Positions 22,219 through 32,200 of a stretch of DNA of 38,591 nucleotides are shown here, piece after piece. Position 1 is the stretch's first letter. Each line of letters opens with the position of its first letter. This DNA comes from an uncultured Eubacteriales bacterium (GTDB taxonomy: Bacteria; Bacillota; Clostridia; Oscillospirales; Oscillospiraceae): assembly GCA_900319465.1 (NCBI GenBank), contig ONOL01000023.1, forward strand, positions 1 to 38,591. The letters are read 5' to 3'. The position numbers and the translations under genes are program-made. Below the pieces are notes generated by a model that was not told the DNA's origin, searched no databases, and saw only the letters and a list, made by a program, of their open reading frames with translations.

Positions 22219-23916
22219 TTACGCCTTCTTGGCCTTGGCCTGAGCGGACAGGGTCTTGACGGCGGTGACAGCCAGGATGGCAGCCAGGACGACCAGAGCG
22301 GTGGACCAGATGGCGACGTACCAGTCACCCCAGGCAGCGCCGCCGGCGCCGATTGCCTTAATCTCCTTGATGATGGTCATGACGAGCGAGGTAATGGTCG
22401 CAACGAGCATGAAGCACATCGGGAAGTAGAACATCTTGTTGTTCTTGCCGACCTTGCCGAGCCAGGTGCAGACAGCCAGCATGGCGATACCGGCGAGCAG
22501 CTGGTTGGCGGCGCCGAATACGCCCCAGATCTGGGACAGGCCCAGGAAGCCCATGCCGCAGCCGATGACGACCATGATCAGGGTGGAGACGATCGGGGTG
22601 GAGAAGAACTTGGCAGCGCCGGTCAGATCCTCGCGGGTCTTTCCTTCCGGAGTCAGCAGCTCAGCGAACAGGTAACGGCAGAGACGAGTCGCGGAGTCCA
22701 GAGAGGTCAGAGCGAAGACGGAGACAGCCAGAGTGAAGAGGTTGTAGATGACTGCGTAGCTCTTCTCACCGGCGAAGGAGGCGAACATGGTGGCAATGCC
22801 GCCGGCAAACGCAGCGGGAGGCGCGGTGAAGTCAGCGCCGCCGCCGTAGGTGGAGCGGGAGAACACGACGCCGACAGCGATCAGGGAGATGACGCCGAGG
22901 ACGGACTCAATGATCATGGAGCCGTAGCCGATGACCTGCGCGTCCTTCTCGTTGTTGATCTGCTTGGAGGAAGTACCGGAGCTGATCAGAGAGTGGAAGC
23001 CGGAGCAGGCGCCGCAGGCGACGGTGATGAACAGGGTCGGGAAGAGGGTGCTGACCTTGGCGTTGTTGACCGCGGGGATCTCAACGACAGCAGCGCCGGT
23101 GAAGGAACCGCCGATGATGGCGATGAACGCGAGGGCCATCATGCCGTAGAGCAGGAAGGAGCTCAGGTAGTCACGGGGCTGCAGCAGGATCCAGACGGGC
23201 AGCAGGGAAGCCACGGTGACGTACACGGCGATGAAGAGCACCCAGAAGGTGCGGTTGAAGTGCAGGCCGATGAACTGGCCGAGGAACACGATCGCGGCGA
23301 TGCCGAGGATGCCGATGACGGTGGCAGGGCCGATCTTGGCGTTCTTGCGGTACACGAAGAAGCCAAAGATCGCGGCGATGACGATGAAGAGGATGGAGGT
23401 CATAGCCGTGGAGCCGTTGGCGGCGTAGTTGGCAGCGGAGGTGTCGACAGACACGAAGGTGCCGGCCACGACGGCGGTGAAGGAGGCGATGACCAGGATC
23501 AGAACGGCGAGAGCGAAGATGATGAACAGGCGCTGGGCCTTGATGCCCATGGAGTCTTTGATCACTTCGCCGATGGAACCGCCGTTGTGACGGATGGAGG
23601 CGAACAGGGCGCCGAAGTCATGCATGGCACCGAAGAAGATGCCGCCGAGAACACACCACAGGAAAACGGGGACCCAGCCGAAAACAGAGGCCAGGATCGG
23701 TCCGTTAATGGGGCCTGCACCGGCGATGGACGAGAAATGGTGACCCATCAGCACGGCGGGGTTGGCAGGAACAAAGTCCTTGCCGTCGTAGCTGGTGTGG
23801 GCCGGAGTCTCGCGATTGGGGTCAACACCCCACTGCTTGGCCAGCCAGCCGCCGTAGAAGACGTAGCCCAGGCCAAGAAGCACAATCGCGACCAAGAGAA
23901 TCAATAATGCGCTCAC
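22219..23916 (-). CDS. cstA: Carbon starvation protein CstA family transporter
   Basis: A 565-aa polytopic membrane protein with many hydrophobic helices (ALLILLVAIVLLGLGYVFYG, FIIFALAVLILVIASFTAVV, MFYFPMCFMLVATITSLVM). The CstA signature is clear: GHHFSSIAGAGPINGPILAS, GGIFFGAMHDFGALFASIRH, CGACSGFHSLISSGTSSKQI. CstA/BtsT proteins of enterobacteria import pyruvate and CstA has also been linked to peptide uptake, so an energy-coupled uptake role is likely. GTG 23916 was chosen because AAGGAG (23925-23930) lies 6 to 8 bases before it; an earlier GTG at 23925 overlaps that site. It lies 50 bases downstream of a 170-aa gene of unknown function with which it is probably co-transcribed. The YbdD/YjiX small partner found in enterobacteria is not present. 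Confidence 0.95.
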   Translation of the reverse strand: MSALLILLVAIVLLGLGYVFYGGWLAKQWGVDPNRETPAHTSYDGKDFVPANPAVLMGHHFSSIAGAGPINGPILASVFGWVPVFLWCVLGGIFFGAMHDFGALFASIRHNGGSIGEVIKDSMGIKAQRLFIIFALAVLILVIASFTAVVAGTFVSVDTSAANYAANGSTAMTSILFIVIAAIFGFFVYRKNAKIGPATVIGILGIAAIVFLGQFIGLHFNRTFWVLFIAVYVTVASLLPVWILLQPRDYLSSFLLYGMMALAFIAIIGGSFTGAAVVEIPAVNNAKVSTLFPTLFITVACGACSGFHSLISSGTSSKQINNEKDAQVIGYGSMIIESVLGVISLIAVGVVFSRSTYGGGADFTAPPAAFAGGIATMFASFAGEKSYAVIYNLFTLAVSVFALTSLDSATRLCRYLFAELLTPEGKTREDLTGAAKFFSTPIVSTLIMVVIGCGMGFLGLSQIWGVFGAANQLLAGIAMLAVCTWLGKVGKNNKMFYFPMCFMLVATITSLVMTIIKEIKAIGAGGAAWGDWYVAIWSTALVVLAAILAVTAVKTLSAQAKAKKA

Positions 23917-23966
23917 ACTTTTCACTCCTTAATGAAAAAGTATTTGTATTAACTAATTGTTGCCCG

Positions 23967-24479
23967 TTACGCGCGGGCAGCAAATAGTTTCTTGAAAAAC
24001 GCCGCCAGCTCATGCCCTTCCCGGTTGGTGACGGTCTTTTGCTCGCGCAGATCGACGATCCCGGCGAGCAGATTGGTGAAGCCCCAGAGGCCGAACTTGT
24101 AGTTCTTCGTGAAGCGGAGCTTCCTGACGGCCTGCCTCTCCGCATCGGTCGCCTCGTCGGCGAGGAACACGGTTTTGATGTTGGTGCACTGGTGTTCCTT
24201 GTGCGGCTTCACGCGGGGCAGCCCGTCCTTGAGGGCGAAATCCACGCAGGCCTTCACCGTCTCGGCGTCGAACGAGGGGGCGGAGAAAACGTAGCAGTAC
24301 TCATTTTTTTCGTTGACCCAGATCTTCGCGCTTTTGGTGATGAAGAAGAGCTCATCCATATTTTTATACGCGGCGCGGAAGCTGAGAGGAAGATCGGTGT
24401 CCACGTCCTCGGTGATGTCGTAATAGGCGCTGTAAGCGTCCTTGAGGACCTCGATAAAGGTCGCGCGGTCGATGGCCAT
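23967..24479 (-). CDS. Unrecognised 170-aa protein upstream of cstA
   Basis: ATG 24479 follows AAGGAG by 7 bases, so the start is secure. There is no signal peptide and no membrane span. The N-terminal half reads MAIDRATFIEVLKDAYSAYY, then ITEDVDTDLPLSFRAAYKNM and DELFFITKSAKIWVNEKNEY. The middle has SFDAETVKACVDFALKDGLP and a HKEHQCTNIKTVFLADEAT strand. The C-terminal part has KLRFTKNYKFGLWGFTNLLA, GIVDLREQKTVTN and FFKKLFAARA. I do not recognise a family. It starts 45 bases from a good promoter and is followed by cstA after 50 bases, so it is probably the first gene of a cstA operon and may assist or regulate the transporter. It is not the YbdD partner, which is much shorter. Function unknown. 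Confidence 0.8.
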   Translation of the reverse strand: MAIDRATFIEVLKDAYSAYYDITEDVDTDLPLSFRAAYKNMDELFFITKSAKIWVNEKNEYCYVFSAPSFDAETVKACVDFALKDGLPRVKPHKEHQCTNIKTVFLADEATDAERQAVRKLRFTKNYKFGLWGFTNLLAGIVDLREQKTVTNREGHELAAFFKKLFAARA

Positions 24480-24523
24480 CCGAAAGCTCCTTCGAAAAAA
24501 ATGAACAAATTATGACTGACCAT

Positions 24524-24552
24524 ACTATACCTCTATTGTTCAAAAATTTCAA
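24524..24552 (-). promoter_or_regulatory. Promoter of the 170-aa gene and cstA
   Basis: On the minus strand TTGAAA (24547-24552), 17 bases, TATAGT (24524-24529). The leader to ATG 24479 is about 40 bases. No catabolite-control site was identified with confidence. Confidence 0.75.
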
Positions 24553-24709
24553 TAGCTTTTTTCAGGTTTTTGTCTTTTCGACGCAATAATTTGTTTTCAT
24601 CCATTTGTTCCGGGCATGACGCAATCGCCCGTTTTTCCCGGGTTTTATGGTTTACAAGGCGCGGAATTTGTTGTAAGATAAGGCAAACTGTATGATAAGG
24701 GAGAAGCCC

Positions 24710-25819
24710 ATGGACTTTCGATATTGCGTCCCCTGTCTGTTCGGTCTGGAAGGGCTGGCGGCCGACGAGCTGCGGCGGCTGGGGATGGCTCAGGTGGCGG
24801 CTGAAAACGGCCGCGTCTATTTTTCCGGCGGGCTCGAGGCCGCGGCGCAGGCCAACCTCTGGCTCCGCACCGGCGAGCGCGTGCTCCTCGAGCTCGGCTC
24901 CTTCGAGGCGCAGAGCTTCGACGCGCTTTTCGAGGGCACGAAGGCGCTGCCCTGGGAGCGTATGATCCCGAAGGACGCAGCCTTCCCCGTCACGGGGCAC
25001 AGCCTCAACTCCAGGCTCTTCTCGGTCACGGACTGCCAGAAGATCATCAAAAAGGCCGTGGCGGAGCGTCTGAAAAGCCGCTACGGGCTGCAGTGGTTTC
25101 CGGAGACCGGCGAGACCGTGCAGATCCGCTTTTCGATCATGAAGGATCAGGTCTCCCTCTGCCTTGACACGAGCGGCGAGGGCCTGCACAAGCGTGGCTA
25201 CCGCCCGGCGCATAACGCCGCCCCCCTGCGGGAAACGCTGGCCGCCGCCATGGTGACGCTTGCACGCTACCGGGGGAAGGGGGAATTTGCTGACCCCTTC
25301 TGCGGCAGCGGGACCCTCCCCATCGAGGCCGCGCTGATCGCAAAAAACCGCGCACCCGGTCTGAACCGGCATTTTGCCGCGATGGACTGGCAGGTGATGG
25401 ACCGGCGCATCTGGCAGGATACCGCCGAGGCCGCCCGCGCAAAGGAGTTTCATGGGGATTATCGCATCCTCGGCTCGGATATCGACCCGAAGGCCGTCGC
25501 CATCGCCCGGAAAAACGCCGAGCGCGCGGGCGTGGAGGACGTCGTGCGCTTCGAGACCGCGGACGCGACGGCCTTCTCCCGCAGTACCGAACGCGGCGTC
25601 ATCGTCACAAACCCGCCCTACGGTGAGCGCATCCTCGAAAAGCAGGAAGCGGAGGCGCTGTATGCGGGCTTCGGCAGGGCGCTGGCGGGCTGCACGGGCT
25701 GGCAGCTCTACCTGCTCTCCTCCCACACGGAGTTTGAGCGCAGCTTCGGCCGTACGGCCGATAAAAAGCGCAAGCTGTACAACGGCATGATCAAGTGCGA
25801 TCTCTATATGTATTTGTGA
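24710..25819 (+). CDS. THUMP-domain class I SAM RNA methyltransferase (YpsC/RlmL type)
   Basis: A 369-aa enzyme; ATG 24710 follows AAGGGAG by 6 bases. Residues 1-160 form the ferredoxin-like plus THUMP RNA-binding part (YCVPCLFGLEGLAADELRRL, then SQNSRLF-like HSLNSRLFSVTDCQKIIKKA and VQIRFSIMKDQVSLCLDTSG). The Rossmann methyltransferase follows: DPFCGSGTLPIEAALIA (SAM motif I, Asp195), GSDIDPKAVAIARKNAERAG (motif II) and the N6/N2-amino methylation motif NPPYGERI (Asn301). The pattern equals the N-terminal half of Escherichia coli RlmL, which makes m2G2445 in 23S rRNA; Bacillus has the separate homologue YpsC. The substrate here is inferred to be 23S rRNA. A TTGTTG-N17-TATGAT sequence upstream would start transcription inside the ribosome site, so I do not accept it as promoter. 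Confidence 0.93.
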   Translation: MDFRYCVPCLFGLEGLAADELRRLGMAQVAAENGRVYFSGGLEAAAQANLWLRTGERVLLELGSFEAQSFDALFEGTKALPWERMIPKDAAFPVTGHSLNSRLFSVTDCQKIIKKAVAERLKSRYGLQWFPETGETVQIRFSIMKDQVSLCLDTSGEGLHKRGYRPAHNAAPLRETLAAAMVTLARYRGKGEFADPFCGSGTLPIEAALIAKNRAPGLNRHFAAMDWQVMDRRIWQDTAEAARAKEFHGDYRILGSDIDPKAVAIARKNAERAGVEDVVRFETADATAFSRSTERGVIVTNPPYGERILEKQEAEALYAGFGRALAGCTGWQLYLLSSHTEFERSFGRTADKKRKLYNGMIKCDLYMYL

Positions 25820-25927
25820 TCGCCTGCGAAAGGCCCGGGCCGGGCCGCGCCGCGGGCGGACCGCACGGCTTCCCCGTTTGCGAAGCGACGGTTTCGCGGA
25901 CAAAATACCTGCCAGAGAGGAAAGGAC

Positions 25928-26848
25928 ATGAAGCATCTGTTTATCGTCAATCCCATCGCCGGCGGCAGCGACAAGACCGGCGAGGTCCGCGCAAAGGTCG
26001 AACGCGCCTTTGCCTTGCGCGGCGGCGCGTACGAGATCTACGTGACCCGCGGCCCCATGGACGCCGAGCGGAAGATCCGCGAGGCGGCGGAGGCGGGCGG
26101 TGAGCTGCGCGTCTATGCCTGCGGAGGCGACGGCACCTTCAACGAATGCGTCTGCGGGGCGGCGCTTCGGGAAAACGTGGCGGTCTGCCCCTTCCCCACC
26201 GGGACCGGCAACGACTTCTGCCGCATGTTCGGGGAAGAGAAGGAGCGGTTCCGCGATCTGGACGCGCTGCTCGACGGCACGGTGCATCCGATCGACCTGA
26301 TTGACTGCAACGGCCGTTACAGCGCGAACATCTGCTCCGTGGGCATTGACGCGCGCATCGGCACCGAGGTGCACAAGTACAGCAAGATGCCCCTGGTCGG
26401 CGGCGCGACGGCCTACGTGGTCTCGGCGGCGGTGAACATGTTCAAGGGCATCGCGAGCGAGATGGCGATCCGCTGCGGGGACTATTCCCGCTCCGGCAAG
26501 ACGACCCTGGTTTGCGTCTGCAACGGCCGCTACTACGGCGGCGGCTTCAACCCCAGCCCGGAGGCCCGCCCTGACGACGGGATCATGGACGTGATCATCG
26601 CCAGGAAGGTGAGCCTTTTCGCCTTTGCCGCGCTCATCGGCAAGTACGCCGCCGGCAAGGCCGACGAGCTTCCGAAGTACGTCACCTGCTTCCGGACGGC
26701 CGAGCCGCTGGAGATCGCCTTCGACCGCGAGGAGGTCGTCAATGTGGACGGCGAGGCCCTGTATACCGACAAGGTCACGATGCGCATGGTCCCCGGCGCG
26801 CTGAAGCTCATCGTCCCAAAGGGGATGACGTTCTTCGGACAGGCCTGA
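25928..26848 (+). CDS. Diacylglycerol/lipid kinase family protein (YegS/DagK type)
   Basis: A 306-aa kinase; ATG 25928 follows AGGAAAGG. The N-terminal nucleotide domain starts FIVNPIAGG and carries the hallmark GGDGT loop (residues 66-70) followed by FNECV. It continues with CPFPTGTGNDFCRMF. The C-terminal beta-sandwich has SVGIDARIGTEVHKY, VCVCNGRYYGGGFNPSPEA and PDDGIMDVII, as in DagK and YegS relatives. The ending DFDREEVVNVDGEALYTDKV-like segment places the Asp/Glu pair of the Mg-binding site. DagK of Gram-positives returns diacylglycerol, released in lipoteichoic-acid synthesis, to phosphatidic acid. Substrate is inferred; YegS-like phosphatidylglycerol kinase is the alternative. It lies 108 bases past the methyltransferase gene with no clear promoter between, so the two may be co-transcribed. 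Confidence 0.92.
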   Translation: MKHLFIVNPIAGGSDKTGEVRAKVERAFALRGGAYEIYVTRGPMDAERKIREAAEAGGELRVYACGGDGTFNECVCGAALRENVAVCPFPTGTGNDFCRMFGEEKERFRDLDALLDGTVHPIDLIDCNGRYSANICSVGIDARIGTEVHKYSKMPLVGGATAYVVSAAVNMFKGIASEMAIRCGDYSRSGKTTLVCVCNGRYYGGGFNPSPEARPDDGIMDVIIARKVSLFAFAALIGKYAAGKADELPKYVTCFRTAEPLEIAFDREEVVNVDGEALYTDKVTMRMVPGALKLIVPKGMTFFGQA

Positions 26849-26871
26849 GCACCGCCTCCTCTCCGCGCCGC

Positions 26872-26904
26872 CCCTGCCGGCATTCTTCCGCTTTTCCGGC
26901 AGGG
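26872..26904 (+). terminator. Possible terminator after the lipid kinase gene
   Basis: CCCTGCCGG (26872-26880) and CCGGCAGGG (26896-26904) form 9-bp arms around a 15-nt loop, 24 bases past the stop. No T-run follows, so the call is weak. Confidence 0.45.
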
Positions 26905-26951
26905 AAGCTCATCCATTCACAAATTGTTTAGAACTTTTTTCTGCCGGGGAC

Positions 26952-26979
26952 TTGCAAAAACAGAAAAATGTGGTATCAT
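26952..26979 (+). promoter_or_regulatory. Promoter of groES-groEL
   Basis: TTGCAA (26952-26957), 16 bases, TATCAT (26974-26979). The CIRCE operator begins 8 bases further on, where the transcript would start. Confidence 0.7.
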
Positions 26980-26987
26980 TAGCATCG

Positions 26988-27014
26988 TTAGCACTCGCGT
27001 ATTTTGAGTGCTAA
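26988..27014 (+). promoter_or_regulatory. CIRCE operator (HrcA binding site)
   Basis: TTAGCACTC-N9-GAGTGCTAA is an exact consensus match. HrcA represses heat-shock operons through this site and is released on protein stress. The site overlaps the likely transcription start of groES-groEL. Confidence 0.97.
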
Positions 27015-27055
27015 CGATGCTGAATTTTGTAATATCATTTATGGAGGGATAGATT

Positions 27056-27340
27056 ATGAAACTCAAACCCCTGGCCGACAGAGTCGTTCTCAAGCAGAAC
27101 GCCGCCGAGGAAAAGACCGCTTCCGGCATTTTCCTGACCGCGTCCGCGCAGGAGAAGCCAGAGATCTACGAGGTCGTCGAGGTCGGCCCCGGCGGGATGG
27201 TGGACGGCAACGAAGTCAAGATGATCGTTTCCGCCGGCCAGAACGTCCTGGTCGGCAAGTACAGCGGCAGCAAGGTGAAGCTGGACGATCAGGAGTACAC
27301 CATCGTGCGCCAGTCCGACATCCTGGCCATCATCGAGTAA
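27056..27340 (+). CDS. groES: Co-chaperonin GroES
   Basis: A 94-aa protein; TGGAGGG precedes ATG 27056 by about 7 bases. It begins MKLKPLADRVVLKQ and ends KVKLDDQEYTIVRQSDILAI, the normal start and end of bacterial GroES. The mobile loop that contacts GroEL is EEKTASGIFLTASAQEKPE. GroES forms a heptameric lid on GroEL. It lies 42 bases past the CIRCE operator and 23 bases before groEL, as the first gene of the HrcA-controlled operon. The length of 94 is typical. Nothing is missing. Confidence 0.98.
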   Translation: MKLKPLADRVVLKQNAAEEKTASGIFLTASAQEKPEIYEVVEVGPGGMVDGNEVKMIVSAGQNVLVGKYSGSKVKLDDQEYTIVRQSDILAIIE

Positions 27341-27360
27341 TATTTGCAGGAGGCATTTGA

Positions 27361-28971
<1,611 letters not shown>

Positions 28972-29067
28972 TCAAGGCAAAAAAGCCTTGAGAAACCGTC
29001 GCTTTTCGGCTTAGGGCTGCCCGGACCTGCTCCGGCTTTCCGCCGAGAGCGTCCCACAGGAAAATGA

Positions 29068-29114
29068 GATCCCCCGGGGAGCGGGCATAGGCCCGTTCCC
29101 CGGGGGATTGTTTT
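29068..29114 (+). terminator. Strong terminator shared by groEL and the convergent giant surface-protein gene
   Basis: 19-bp arms (29068-29086 and 29091-29109) with one G-T pair enclose a 4-nt loop. GTTTTG follows on the + strand; on the - strand CTCATTTTCC follows, so it can serve both. A small hairpin (TCAAGGC / GCCTTGA at 28972-28991) lies directly after the groEL stop but has no T-run. Confidence 0.85.
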
Positions 29115-29216
29115 GCTCCGGTATCGGGGGAGCAGGGCTCTGCCCCCCCTTGGCCCGGCCATGAAAGGCCGCTTCCGGATTCCCTGCCCGTCTTTACGAA
29201 GGCCGGCAGCTTGCGC

Positions 29217-32200
29217 TTATCTGTCTTTCTTTTTCCGCCGGAGCAGCACCAGGCTGATCCAGCCGAGCGCAGCCATGGCGATCCCCGGAACCGCAGTCAA
29301 CGACACGCCGGTCGGGATCGTGATGTTCAGGGTATTTGTGAAGCCGACCGCCGTCACGCCGCCGTTCACGTTGCTTCGGATCGTTCCGCTGCGGCCGCCA
29401 TGTACGCTTACCCGATACGTACCGCTGTCCGTTTCCTCGATCTCATACTTCACGCCGTCGAAGATCCCCTTCAGCAGCAGCTCGTCCCCGTCCTTCAGAC
29501 GGACCTCGCATACGCCGTCGGTAAAGGTCAGCGTGATCGCATCGCCGTTCTTTTCCGCAGTGATCAGGCTGGTATCCCTCAGCGGCAGCGTCTGCCCCTC
29601 AAACAAATACGTCAGCGTGATCCGGAACGTGAATTCCGTATCCCGGTTGCCGAAGTTGCCCGCAACTCTCTTGGTCAGCTTCAGCGAACCCGTCGCGCTC
29701 GTGTTCTTCACAACGACCGCCTCATCGGTCCCCTCGTGCAGCGTCTGCGCCGGGATTCCCAGACCGCCTTCAAGATCCTCGTCCGGCAGCGTCTGCACCA
29801 CCGGTACTGCCGTCCCGTTGACGGTAACGCTCGGCGTGTAACTCGTCGTGACTTCTTCCGCGACACGGTAGTTCGTGCCCACCGGGAGATCGCGGACCAC
29901 CAGCTTTTCCCCGTTCGTGAAGGTCAGCGTTCGGATGATCTCGCCGTTTTCGTTGGCCGTCCACACAAAGGGGTTGTCGCTTCCCTTGACTGCGGTGTAA
30001 CACTCACCGACCGGCAGGTTCGTGATCAGCAGGGTGATTGCGAAAGCATCGCCCGTGTCCAGGCCTTCCACCTGCTTTTCCACCGTCAGATCCACGGTCC
30101 TCTCCAGCCGGTTCTCAAAGGTCACCGTGATCTGCTCACCGTCGTTGGCCGTTTCCCATGCCGTGGAAAGCGCCGCGCCGGTTACCGGTGCCGCCGGAGA
30201 GCTCTGGGCGATCTGGGAACCGCCCGCCGCATCGACGATCGTGTAGCTTGCCGTGTATTCTCCGCCCGGCTCGCCGAACTTGTACTCGGAGCCGACCGGC
30301 AGCCGTTCAAACACCACGACATCGTCATGTTTCATGCTCAGCAGCAAGCCGTTGTACTCGCCGTTCTCATCCGCCGTAAAGCTGGAACGCTCCTCTCCCC
30401 TCAAATAGCTGTAAGTGAGATTCGGCGTGAGGTTCCGGAAGTCCGCCCGGATCGTGTAAGTCCCGGCCGTTTCAAAGTGTCCGGTTTCCACCTTCTTCAG
30501 CGTCACGTTCACCGGCGTCAATACCGGAGGCGTATAGCTGTTCGTGCACCGGACCTCGGCCACCGTATCCACCGCGATCGTCCCCGCCGGCGTTTCCGGA
30601 TCGAAGCTCACAGCGTACCCGGATACTTCTTCCTCTGCCACCTCATATTTGTAACCGGCCGGAATCTCCGAGATCATCCTGTTCTCGCCGTCTCCCAGCA
30701 GGAACGCCCCGACGCCGTCGAGAAAGCTGACGCCGCCAAACACCCCGCTGACCGGTCGGTTCCCCGAATCCTTCAGCGTGACCGTGAACTTGAACTTCTG
30801 ATCCGAAGTGCCGCCAGCGACGTGCTTCGTGACGTTCAGGCTGCCCGTCGGAAGCTTGTTTGTGATCGTTGCCGTCGTCGTTTCCCCGGGCAATTCCACG
30901 TAGCCGGGGGTCATTTCCTCGGATACGTAGTGATACCCGTAGCGCGCGTAAGTCAGCCCCGCATCCTCGTAGACAAGATAGTCGAGCTTCGGATTCACGA
31001 CTTTGAAGTGATACAGCCAGGTATCATCCGCCGTCTTTTCCCAGTACCCTGCCGTATCGTTGCCTTCGCCGTCGGTCTGCTCCATGCTGTCCAGAGATTT
31101 CATCTCTTCGTCCTCGCCGGAGCTGCCGCCGGCCGGGACCAGGGTCTGCTCCGGGTAGTTCTCTTCGGGCAGATCCTCCGAAGCAACATAGGTGATCCGC
31201 GCAAAGCCGTTGCCGGTCGTATCCGGATTCGTGTGGGTGCCGAGCTCATATCCTGCCAGCATTACCGTATCGCTGAATACGAATCCCGCGTACTCCGAGG
31301 TGCCGAGGTGCGTGATCGATTCGGCTGTCGAGGCCTGATCGACCGCGTAGCAGCCGTCATGGCCGGAAATGTACGACGTTCCGCCGGTTGCGCTGGTGCC
31401 GTAGTGTGCATAATGCGAAGGGGAATCTCCGTACAGCACGCTTCCGGCGATGCCGCCGTACCAGCCGCCGCCCGCGCCGCCGATACTGTGTGGGTTCCGA
31501 TACGTAGCGTTGTCTGCATGACCGCCAATGCCAAAAGCCCCCGGATAATACCAGCTACCGACAGGCGAATTTCCCTCTTCTCTATAATACTCTCCAGAGG
31601 CAGAAATGCTCGCTTTATAATGATAACGCCACCCCGAAACATCGGAGAGCGGAAGCGCCTCCTTTTGCCCGCCAAGGAAAGCGGTAATATTATATTCATC
31701 TACTATACTTGCGACAACCGGACCGCCGCCGCCGGCAGCCACCATGATACGGGACTTCAGCGAAGCAAACGAATTCCATGTTCCGTCTGTCAGCCGGAAG
31801 TCCGTCGCACCGCCGCCGCCGCCGCTGCATTCGTCGTTGTTGTTGTCGTCAACACCGTAGCCGCCGCCGTTCCAGCCGCCGGGGACCTGCACAAAATAGC
31901 TCGGCATCCATCCGTTCGAGCCTCTTCCGCCGACGTATACGTATACCGTCTGTCCCGCGTCAAGGTGGATCGAGCCGCTTGTATAGGCACCTCCGCCGCC
32001 AGCTTTTACGCCCATGCCATACCTCGTCGTATTGCCGCCATTTGCGCCCCAGGCTTCGAAGAGGTAGTCGCCGGCGATCGGAGCGGTAAACGCCTGGACG
32101 TAGCCTTTATAACCATAGTCCCAGACGCGCGCCGGTTTCCACTTCGCATAGGCGACGATCGTCGCCTTTTCCGTGTAATCCGCAAGCGAGAACGTGTGCA

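Noticed and set aside
24668-24696. TTGTTG-N17-TATGAT as promoter of the RNA methyltransferase gene
   Set aside because: Transcription would begin inside the ribosome site, leaving it incomplete.
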